Shown here piece after piece: positions 37,901 through 49,900 of a DNA stretch of 64,000 nucleotides. The translations under genes were made by a program, and so were the position numbers. The notes beneath the pieces are model-generated. The model was not told where the DNA came from and made no database searches. It worked only from the letters and a program-made list of their open reading frames with translations. Source of the stretch: Owenia fusiformis (Eukaryota > Annelida > Polychaeta > Sabellida > Oweniidae); the NCBI GenBank assembly GCA_903813345.2, contig CAIIXF020000002.1:29506926-29570925 (forward strand). The letters are read 5' to 3'. Position 1 is the stretch's first letter. Each line of letters opens with the position of its first letter.

Positions 37901-40900
37901 GAACTTTAACCATACATTGTAGTGTATTTGATGTTATTCCATTGCATTATTAAACCATACATTGTAGTGTATTTGATGTTATTGCATTGCATTATCAAAC
38001 CATACATTTTAGTGTATATGATGTTATTGCATTGCATTATTGAACCATACATTGTAGTGTATTTGATGTTATTGGATTGCATTATTGAACCATATATTGT
38101 AGTGTATTTGATGTTATTGCATTGCATTATTGAACCATACATTGTAGTGTATTTGATGTTATTGCATTGCATTATTGAACCATACATTGTAGTGTATTTG
38201 ATGTTATTGCATTGCATCATTGAACCATACATTGTAGTGTATTTGATGTTATTGCATTGCATTATTGAACCATACATTGTAGTGTATTTGATGTTGATGC
38301 ATTAGATTAGCGAACCATACATTGTAGTGTATTTGATGTTATTGCATTGCATTATTGAACCATATCTTGTAGCATATTTGATGTTATTGCATTGCATTAT
38401 TGAACCATACATTGTAATGTATTTGATGTTATTGCATTGCATTATTGAACCATACATTGTAATGTATTTGATGTTATTGCATTACATTATTGAACCATAC
38501 ATTGTAATGTATTTGATGTTATTGCATTGCATTATTGAACCATACATTGCAGTGTATTTGATGTTATTGCATTGCATTATTGAACCATGTATTTGATGTT
38601 ATTGCATTGCATTATTGAGTCAAAAATTGTAATGTATTTGATTTTTCTGCATTGTTTCAGTAGAGCATGTTGCTGTCGATCTCGCTGAACCATTGCAGAT
38701 TGCCGATTTTGTGAAAGATTTCAAATCAAGGGGTCTCCGTCTACATCTTCTTATCAATAATGGTAGGTATACATGTACATAAATAGAGCCTTAATGGGTG
38801 TATAATACCTGAAGAGTTTGTAAGGTTGACAAGTCTGAAGTCTTCAGACGAGTAATGGTAAATTAGTACTATTAAGCAGGAGGGCTTTGCACCCACTTGA
38901 GATTTTAATAATAGCCTTGCACCACATGAGAATCAATATTCACCCACATGAACATTAGAAAAATCAGAGTTCCAAGACCAACTGTCTTAATGTTAAATGA
39001 AACTCTATATGAGAGGTACCAAACGTTGACAGGTTTACTGACAAAGTGTTCCACTTCTAGAGGTGTTCCACTTTACAGGTTTCACTGTATTTTGATCAGA
39101 TTTGGTCTAAATTGTCAATATAGGAATTCATCACCCATTTGAGAGAAAATCCTTGGGAGAACACTGGTCATGTCACCTATTGGTTTGTTATCCCAACAAA
39201 CAAAGTTCTGGAGGGATATAGAGAAGCCTTCCATCCATCCGACAGATTTATTTCACATAAATTCTGTGTTTTTCACCCTGACCCCCAGGGGCCTGTTGGG
39301 AAAACAGAAATTTGGATTAATTTTGAGATATTTTTGAAGTATAGCTTTATTATACTCAATTGAAAGGCAATTAAGGGTGGATTCATTGAATAGGTATGTC
39401 GAAGAAGATGTTAAGCCAACTGTTGCCTTGATAGCTCAGAAAATTAATTTTGAGATATTTTTGAAGTATAGCTTTATTATACTCAATTGAAAGGCAATTA
39501 AGGGTGGATTCATAAAATAGGTATGTCGAAGAAGATGTTAAGCCAACTGTTGCCTTGATAGCTCAGAAAATTAATTTTGAGATATTTTTGAAGTATAGCT
39601 TTATTATACTCAATTGAAAGGCAATTAAGGGTGGATTCATAAAATAGGTATGTCGAAGAAGATGTTAAGCCAACTGTTGCCTTGATAGCTCAGAAAATTA
39701 ATTTTGAGATATTTTTGAAGTATAGCTTTATTATACTCAATTGAAAGGCAATTAAGGGTGGATTCATAAAATAGGTATGTCGAAGAAGATGTTAAGCCAA
39801 CTGTTGCCTTGATAGCTCAGAAAAAGTTCAAATTTTCCTATTTTCTCTCTACAAGCCTTATTGCCCCTTTAACGTGGAATTTCGCAATAATCTTCTGATC
39901 TCTTAGAAGTTTGGCTGTATTATACTCAAATTGAAGGAATTTTAGAGAAGATCTCAATTAAGGTATTGTATTTCTGATTTGTGCCTCAGAAAATCCAAAA
40001 TGGCTGCCTAAAACAGGAATTCGCCATAACTCAGATATCTTTAAAGTATGGTTGGATACTGCAATGATCTCAAGGATTTATTGAAGGGAAGAGTAGATGT
40101 AAATATTACATTGTGACTGTACAGATTAATGTTTGTATATAGTGTTCGTTGGGATTTTCTACTCTGTGGAGTTGCTGTATCTAGTTTTCATTCTTACATG
40201 GAACTATAGGATTGCTTTCATTCAAACTATCATATGATGATTTCACAATTGCCATGGTTACATAAGTACATTATTGAATTATCATAGCTGGTACTGAGCA
40301 ATATCCTAGTTAAACTGAATGTCAATATGATTATACTTTTGAGTTATGTAAATGAAATGTATTGATTAATAAGAAAAAATGCCATTGTTCTCCAAAAACA
40401 TTACATATTGTATTCCATATCAGTTTGACTCTAGCTCTCCCTCCAATAATTTTGAGTATAAATTAAAAGCATTTTGAGCAAATGAATGGATAGGTTTAAG
40501 GTAGGCTGAGAATAAAACATTTCATAAGCCCTACTTGAAAACGTTCAGTTGCAAATTAAGTATTAATGGTGCAAATTAAGTATTAATTGAATTGTGCAAA
40601 TTAAGTATTGATGGTGCAAATTAAGTATTAATTGTGCAAATTAAGTATTGATGGTAATTAAATTAAGTATTTATGGTGCAAATTAAGTATTGATGGTGCA
40701 GATTAAGTATTGATGGTGCAAATTAAGTTTTAATAGTGCAAATTAAGTATTAATTGTGCAAATTAAGTATTAATGGTGCAAATTAAGTATTGATGGTGCA
40801 AAACACAAACTTTCTATTATCAAATGAGTTTGATCTGTTGTAAAAAAAACTGCCAATGATAAAGATTATGAATCGTCTTTCTCTTAATTTCTATTTTATT

Positions 40901-43900
40901 TAAATTTTGGATAAGTTGCCCTTTTTGTTATCATGTCACTACCACAAGTGCTGACATATTTTTGTATAGTCTCCAACTTTTTGTGCATGGACAGTGTTCG
41001 GCAGTTGATGTTTGGCAGTTGACATTTGTAACAAATGACAGGTGGTGATATATTCCATGTTATTAAATGCCTTTATAGATTCAGAAATTAAAGACCCACT
41101 TTAACATAATATGCATTTTCTTTATTGATACTGTTGTAGATTCAAAATAGGCCCATTTTAATGTAATGCATCTATCTTATGATTGCAGCTGGAATTATGC
41201 TTGCCCCCTATGGTGTGAATAGTATGGGACTTGAGAGCCATCTATCTATTAACTTTCTTGGCCATTTTGTATTATCTCTGTTGCTATTGGATGTTTTGGT
41301 TGCATCGGGAGAAAGAGATTGGCCAAGTCGTATCGTTAATGTTTCTTCATCGACACATCAGATCTCAGACGGCAATGTTGAACAGTGGTTCAAAAGGTAG
41401 GTTCCTTTTCATATGTACTTATATTTTCTGTAATGTTCATGTACTTATATATATGTATTACATACCTAGTGAAGTATTTTATTGGAAGTCAGTGGGAAGG
41501 TGAAAGGGCTTTATCCACTGATATTGCCCTATTACACTGATATAGCCCACTTTCTTTAATAATAAACAAAAAAAACGTCATGTGTCATTTCCATCAAATT
41601 TTACTCACATACAGTTGTGTGACATCATTGATACAGAGTAGCCATGGGAATAAAGGTATGTAATACATCAGTTATGTCGCTATGACGTGAAATATGCCTT
41701 CGTTCTTGCCCAAATATAGAACCTCCCAAGGTTGGCTAGCCTTGCCCAAGTCGGTATTTTTTACTTATCTGATCTTGAATTACTGTCATAATAGAAATCA
41801 AAATACGTAAAAATAAAGAAAATAAAGAGACCGATTTGGGCAAGGCTAAAGGTTGGCCTATACATGTATTTGGAAAACTCAGGCGTATTTCACGTAATAG
41901 TGACATAACCTCTATACCAGATTTACTTGTAATTGTTTTATTTAATTAATAGAAAGGTTAAGATAAATGTTTTTTAAAACTTGTAAGTGAACATGTAGAA
42001 TGATGGTCCTCTGTGGAATAGTTCTCCCATTTATAAGTTGTTTATTTGGCTGATTGATTACTATAAAGGTATATGGAAAATACTGGAAAAGTGAATGGAG
42101 AAAGGGATGGTAATCTCAGGGGTCGAAATATTACAAATTCTACAGGTTCTCTTAGAAACGTGTACCTAACCTCTATATTTTGTCGAATGTCATACTAAGG
42201 AAATATATCAGACAGGGGCATATACGCACAAGCCAGGACATTAATTTCAGGAGAGCCAAATTACTTTTGTTTGTATACCCTATTGGTCTAGACTTGGACC
42301 TTATGTTTGTCCTCTTGTGGAGCCTCATATACTTTATTATCCCATCGAACGAAGTTCGGAGGGATATAGGGAACGCCTCCGTCCGTCCGTACGTACGAAC
42401 GTACGTGTACGTCCGTCCGTCCGGGCAATAACTCAAATACCGTTGGCCCGATTTTGTTCATATTTTGTACACATATACCCTATGGCGGTAGAAGTTCTGC
42501 TCGAAAGCCGATTTTCAAAATGGCCGCTCATTTCAAAATGGCGGCCATTTTAGTGCCGAATTTACAGTAATTTAGGTGCAATATGTAAAACTGTAATAGC
42601 AATATGTTTTAGATGTAAAAAAATTATATAGGACATTAACCAGAACAACGGCAACGCCAAAGCGTAGCGAATCCCATCGAACAGCCATGGATGGCATTTT
42701 TACAAACAAAGTATATAGCAAAAATGGCCGCCTTCTACCAAAAGTGTCATTAGACAGTGTGCCATGCTTACAGTATTCACATACCAAATATGAACAAAAT
42801 CGCTTCACTACTTTTCGAATTATTGTTAAATACATTAAAATGGCGGCCATTTTTCAAAATGGCCACCTTCTCCCAAAAGTGTCATAGAATAGTGTGTCAT
42901 GCTTTTAGTATTCACATACCAAATATGAACAAAATCGCTCCACTATGTTTCGAGTTATAGTAAATATGTTAAAATGGCGGCCATTTTGAAAAATGGCCGC
43001 CTTCTACCAAAAGTGTCATTAGACAGTCTGCTATCCTTATAGTATTCACATACCAAATATGAACAAAATCGCTTCACTACTTTTCGAGTTATAGTAAAAT
43101 AGGTTAAAATGGCGGCCATTTTTCAAAATGGTGGCCATTTTTTAAATGGCCACCTTCTACCAAAAGTGTCTTTAGACAGTGTGCAATGTGTATAGTATTC
43201 ATATACCAAATATGAACAAAATCGCTCCACTACTTTTCGAGTTACAGCAAAAATTGTAAAATAACGAGTAAAGGCCGCCATTTTTCAAGATGGCTGCCAT
43301 GTGCTTCTTTAATAGCTGAATACTATAGACATTGCACACTGTCTAAAGACACTTTTGGTAGAAGGTGGCCATTTATTTTAAAAAATGGCCGCCATTTTAA
43401 CCTATTTTACTATAACTCGAAAAGTAGTGGAGCGATTTTGTTCATATTTGGTATGTGAATACTATAAGGATGGCACACTGTCTAATGACACTTTTGGTAG
43501 AAGGCGGCCATTTTTCAAAATGGCCGCCATTTTAATGTATTTTACTATATCTCGAAAGGTAGTGGAGCGATTTTGTTCACATTTGGTATGTGAATACTAA
43601 AGCATGACACACTATCCTATGACACTTTTAGTAGAAGGTGGCCATTTTGAAAAAAATGTTGAAAAATGGCCGCCATTTTAATGTATTTTATAATAATTCG
43701 AAAAGTAGTGAAGCGATTTTGTTCATATTTGGTATGTGAATACCGTAAGTATGGCACACTGTCTAATGACACTTTTGGTAGAAGGTGGCCATTTTGAAAA
43801 ATGGCCGCCATTTTAACGTATTTTACTATAACTCGAAAAGTAGTGGAGCGATTTTGTTCATATTTGGTATGTGAATACTATAAGTATGGCAAATGGTCTA

Positions 43901-46900
43901 ATGACACTTTTGGTAGAAGGCGGCCATTTTGAAAAATGCCTGCCATTTTTGCCATATACTTTGTTTGTAAAAATGCCATCCATGGCTGTTCGATGGGATT
44001 CACTACGCTTTGGCGTTGCCGTTGTTCTGGGTTTTCCTTTGTGGAAGAGCAGCCATAAAGGATGGGCAGGATCAGTCCAATATTCTACAAACTTGTCATA
44101 ATCCACCTGTTTTGAAATCTCCAATAATTGAGGGAACCTCCAGGCTAAGAAAAGATACAATGTAGGGTATATCCCCACCAAGAAAATGAAGGGGTTCCAC
44201 AAGGGTCCTTTCACTTTGTATAATACCCCAGCTAATATCGCTAATACACAGCTAAGTATCGGATGAAATAACATGTCTCTCATAACATTTGGAATCGTCT
44301 CTGTGAATGGAATAAAAGCCATATTTTTTACTTCTTTCCAATTGTCCTTTTTTGGGTCAAACAGGCGTATCTCAAGTTCATCATGTTTGACTTTGGGTGT
44401 CTTCCTGCTGAATAACCACATCATTATGTCTGTAATGATAATCAAGTAGGATTAATTATCTTGTTGTCTTTCTTTGCAATTGATTTGTTTGTAGGCTGCG
44501 ACAATGTCAAAAGTAGATAAACAAGAGTTTATGTTCCTTTGACAAAAAAGAACAATTTATGTTTATTTATAGTGTACATATATCTTGTATTTCAAATGTT
44601 CAAAATTTAAGGATCATTCCGGAATAGCCTGACAACGATAAAGTCAGATACCGTTGTCACAAATGGCGGACATAATCCTCGCTCTGTTGTCATTTTCCTA
44701 TGTTCCAATGCAATACATCCACCATAGTCCGCTGTCACATCTTACCATGAGCCGTTATCTATGTAAATTATTTCAAATTCAGATTCCGTTGTCATTGACA
44801 ATATCCAAGATGCTATATTGTGGCAATTCACGACCCCATTTGATAAAAATTGGGATTTCATATTATACTAGCTTAACACATGCACAGAATTAGCGAATTA
44901 GAGAATTAGAGTACCATTCATAATGAATGTATTTATTATTATATTATATAGTAGCCCAGGCTTGACACATTAATCTGGACTCCTAAATAAATGAGTAATA
45001 CCTTATAAATATCAAGATTTTCTATATAAAAATTATGAACTTGGATATCTCAGTCAGTAGTTTAACAGCTTATATTCTGCTTCTTGTAGACCACCTGGCA
45101 AATTTGACCCAGTCTTTATAACCATCCATATATACATATATGTCACTGAATGGAACTAGTTGAAAAGAAAATCTTATCTGTGAATCTTGCCTACAGGCGA
45201 GAAAGAGGACATGCTGCCTTTCCCATCCGCCATTTTTGTTATCGTTACCGCAAAATTTTGCAAATCGCCTTGACGTAACCGTCATGCTATAACACCGTGA
45301 TATAATGGTCGATTCATAGATCATTCAATGTAGTTACTCAATCTTAACTAAATCAGTCTACCACTTTGTTATCTCTACAGTCTTCAAATTTTTGCCTGTC
45401 TCAGCTATAGTATAAAACACAACATGCAGTCTGACACTTGACTTGACCTTGTCACATTGTGTGTAATATTTATAGCATTGAGTCATTGACAAGGGTTGAA
45501 CTTTGATCATTAATCAAGATTTGCTGGATATTTTTTAAAGTCAGTTGTAGTACTTGTGTTTTGAGAATGCTAGATTCTGGGTTTTCGTAAAACACCGACC
45601 GCCGACCACCGACCACATACCAGTCACTCTCCATAGTTGGGTACATGTGGTCGGTGGTCGGCTGACGGTCTTTTACATAAAGATGAAAAAATGCAAAATT
45701 AGAAGTAAAACTAAAACTGGGAATCCAATGACCATAGTACCTTTACTAGGTCGTGATTTAAAAACGTATAATTATCATTTCAAATCACGATGAAAACGTT
45801 ACATCGTCGTGGTGTATAATGTCATATTTTTAAGTGATGTTTCAGTTGTTAGAAGACCAATTTCATCCTGGTTAGTCACTTTGGAAAAAAACGCACGTAA
45901 CATTGCATTAAGTTCATTCTTCATTCATATGAAACGCAATAACAAAAACACACAAACATCGTCGATGTTGACGTCGTAACGTTATGTTTGATTTCTCAGT
46001 TGTTAAACATCAGTAAAAACTACATTTGATATAACAAAAAAAGCTTTCTAATGGTGTACTGAAATGGTAAGTCACTTTTAATCCCGATAAGAGAACGCAT
46101 GTAACATTATATCGTGTTCAGTATTCAGTAGGCTATGACGATAACAAATCATTTTTGTTTCGAAATTGTTAAATTTCAGTAAAAAATTAGGATAGATTCC
46201 CGTAGAAACGATAGGTTGGTTAATGATAGGTTAGGACCTAAGGCAGGACAATTAATCGAGAGGAGACGGTCATGCCCAATTTGTTTGCTTGCCATTCGTT
46301 GCAAGATACAAAATCGGTAAAAACTGTTGCCTAGTCCAACGATTGACATTCAAAATCAAATTATTAATATTTTAAGGCTACAAATATGTTCTGTCTTTTA
46401 TATGATATGGTCGGTCTTTTACACATTTTCTTCGAACCCTGTTTTGAGGCTACCAGTGGAAAACACCGACCGGTCGGTGGTCGGTGGGGTCGGTCTTTTG
46501 CATAAACCCCTAGATTCTTGTTCATGAGACTCATACTTTTCAATACATTTTCAATACATTAGCGGCAGTAGAAATGCCCTTTATGGGCGATTACGCCGTG
46601 ATTAACAATGTTTTATTTAATGATTTAAAGAAATAAATGAGTATTTATTAAAAAAAACAACATTTTCAATGATTCCTATTAACACAGGGTATGTACCAAA
46701 TTAAGTGTGACAGTTGAACGCAGGGGTATGGTACAACATGAGGATGATGATATTTGAGCAAACTGATGTTTTAATCATTTCAGAAAGATCTGGTCTAGCT
46801 TTAGACATTTTTATTATCTGTAAATGTCTATAACAGACTTGCCAACCTAAAATGAAAAATTTTCGGGAGATTTAAAAAAAATTGCAGTACTTTTACGGGA

Positions 46901-49900
46901 GTTTTTTTCAAAGTCCGGGAGTTTTTGCGGGAGTTTTTCGAAAAAAAGCGGGAGTTTTTACGGGAGATTTTTGAAAAAACTGTAGTTTTTACGGGAGATT
47001 TAAAAAAAAACGGGAGTTTTTGCGGTAAATTTTGAAAAAAATGGGAGTTTTTACGGGAGATTTGAGATTTTGAAAAACGGGAGTTTTTACGGTAGATTTT
47101 GAAAGAACGGGAGTTTTTACGATAGATTTCGGAAAAAACGGGAGTTCTTACCGTAGGTTTCTGAAAAAACGGGTGTTTTTACGGTAGATTTTGAAAAAAC
47201 GTGAGTTTTTACGGTAGATTTCTGAAAAAACTGGAGTTTTTACGGTAGATTTATGAAAATCTGGAGAATTTACTATATGCTAAGGGCAATCTGTGTGAGG
47301 TTCCATTTTTAGGTTCGGTTTTTCGCGCATGAGCATTAAATCCAGCGATTTAATTGGTTGAAATTATTATGACACATGCGCAGTTAATAAATTAATTAGA
47401 ACTTAGCTAAGACAGATGTCACTTACGTTCATTATTTCACAGCAGTCCCTACCCATAATGCGCCTTATATTGTGGGAATATTTTGTTTAGCGCCATATAA
47501 ACACAAAATGTATTCTCCCGACAGAAGTATGACAGAATATGAATTGGCCCCCGTTTGTGGACATTTGGTGTGCAAACTTATATCGAACTGATCGCAGAAA
47601 AGCAATTTAAATCATGGGAATGAAGTACTTTTAAGTTATTTATGAAAGTATCGATAGTTAATCATGGGAGCCAATCCTTCTTGGAGAAAAGAAAGAAAGA
47701 AGCGTGCCTGCAATAATCAAGGTCACAAATTTGTCAAATTCCTTTTAAATACGGTAGATTTCGACAGCAAAAACGGAGATTTTACGGGAGTTATACCAAG
47801 AATACGGGAGATTTTACGGGAGTTATACCAGAATACGGGAGATTTTACGGGAGATTTCAGCAAAAATACGGGAGATTTTATGGCCATATTTTTTAAAAAA
47901 TTACGGGAGATTTTAGTAGAAATACGGTACGGGAGTTTTTACGGGAGAAAACGGTAGGGAGTTTGGTATTTTTTACGGAAAAACAAAAAATTTACGGGAG
48001 ATTCCCGTAAAAAAACGGGAGGTTGGCAAGTCTGTATAATGACATCTTAGGCAGTGAACTTAACAGAGCATTTATAGTTAAACCTACAAAAAACTCAGAA
48101 TGTTGAATACGGTATAATGCAGGGTAACGGTAACATGCAACACCAGGAATTTGAATTTGTGTTATACCAGTATTTTCATTAGGGTCTGAAAAAAGAGGAT
48201 CCATGAGACCCAACATTTGAAAAAATCTGGGCCCAAGTGAGAAAAAGTGGGTCCCAAAATATTAAATATGATGACTAAAAATTTTAAGTTTCATCTTCCT
48301 CCAAAAATAGTGATTTTCTAACAAGGCTGAATGATTCTAATGTTGGATTATGATTTGGGTATGGCTAAACATTCAAATTCAAAATTCCCGCTTTACAAGT
48401 TTGTAGTGACTATTCTGTGTCAGAGTATCCCTCCCCAAGTTATCAAAATTAAATCTACAAGATAAGTGGGCATTGTAAATTTCATAGGAGGTAGGAAGTT
48501 TAATCATTGGAAAATTCCAATCCAGGTGTCTCTTTTACTCAAATCAAAATCAGGAAGAGACATATTAAAATGACAAATTGTTTGTCAGTTTTGTGCTTAA
48601 TGTAATGATGAATTAAAGTGAAAACATACAGTACACTTTACATCATCAGCATGTTTTAAACATACAGTTCACTTCAGTACATCCCTTCACAGTACATCAT
48701 TAGTATGTAAAACCACCTTGCCATCTTTTAGAATAACATGCAATGTCTGATTTTAAGTTGTTTTTTTTAATTCAAAATGTTTTAAAATAACTACCTAGGC
48801 CAGTTTGAAACTATGCAATGCTCAACTGATGTCAGAGAACAGTGGAAGTGCCATTTCGAAAAACTAGCAACCCCTTTAAACAAACCGACGTTTGATAGTT
48901 ATTTTAAATACGAAATTGAAAACAAGGTCCAAACAATTTTTAACAGTATATCGAATGATAGCACTATTTTTAAAATTACTCCTGACATGGTTCATAGTGC
49001 AATAAAAGCTCTCCATTCAAAGCGTGCATGTGGTTATGATCAGATCAGCGCAGAACATCTAAAATTTGGCGGGGATTCCATGGTCCAAACAATTTCAATC
49101 ATTTATAATATTATACTTCAGTCAGTCTACATTCCATATAACTTCTGTATCGGCACAATGATCCCTATTGTTAAAAACGGCAAAGATCCACTTGTAAAAG
49201 ACAACTCAAGAGGTATTACGCTCATGACAATGCTTCGTAAATTATTTGACAACATTATTTTAACTCATGTAAAAGCACCCGTTCTAAATGCTATCCCTAA
49301 ATTACAAGGGGCAGCTGTCGAGAAATGTTCATCAATCAATACATCATTACTTGAACAAGAAACTATTTCTGAAAATGTAGAACAAGGTAAAATGGTAGTT
49401 TTAACAGTAACAGACATCCGAAAAGCTTTCGATTCTGTATGGATAGATGGCCTTCTTTTTAAACTTCACAACTGTGGTATTGGCGGTAAGATATGGAAAA
49501 TTTTGTATATGCTATATAAGCGGTATAGTTGCTCGGTTTTAGTAGGAGGAAAATGCTCTGACTTATTTCCAATATTACAGGGTGTCCATCAAGGCGGTGT
49601 CCTGTCCATGCTATTTTACCAACTTTATATGGCAGATATAATTGACTCCATGATTAAGCTAAACAAGGGATCAACCATAGGTTCGTTAAGTTGCGTTAGC
49701 CCTTCATATGCCGATGACATGTGCATCTTGTCGAATTCTTTTGAAAACATGCAAGTGCTACTTGATCTACTTCATGCTCATAGTAATCAGTGGAGATATG
49801 AAGTTCATCCCGATAAGTGTTCGTTTCTCGTCTTTAATAGTAAAATCGAGCTAGGTGCAACTCAAAAACTTAATATCGGAGGTAAATCAATTGCAAAATC

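Noticed and set aside
37906-38596. Long reading frames on both strands encoding 15-residue repeats
   Set aside because: They are produced by a 45-bp tandem repeat in an intron; the frame is open on both strands by chance of unit length.
39139-39363. Reading frame around VIPTNKVLEGYREAFHPSD
   Set aside because: It matches the start of the CCATCGAACGAAG repeat family (also at 42338 and 60580), not a gene.
41179-41503. Exon 5 region as a separate short SDR gene
   Set aside because: The frame begins mid-motif (Ala of INNAG) at a splice acceptor and ends at a donor; phases fit the DHRSX model.
44654-45324. Possible extra exons near the NAT8-like fragment
   Set aside because: No motif, no convincing splice pairing.
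46862-47280. Regular ACGGGAG array as CRISPR or coding repeat
   Set aside because: The spacers are the same degenerate T/A-rich words, and the array sits inside an element with inverted ends and a target duplication.
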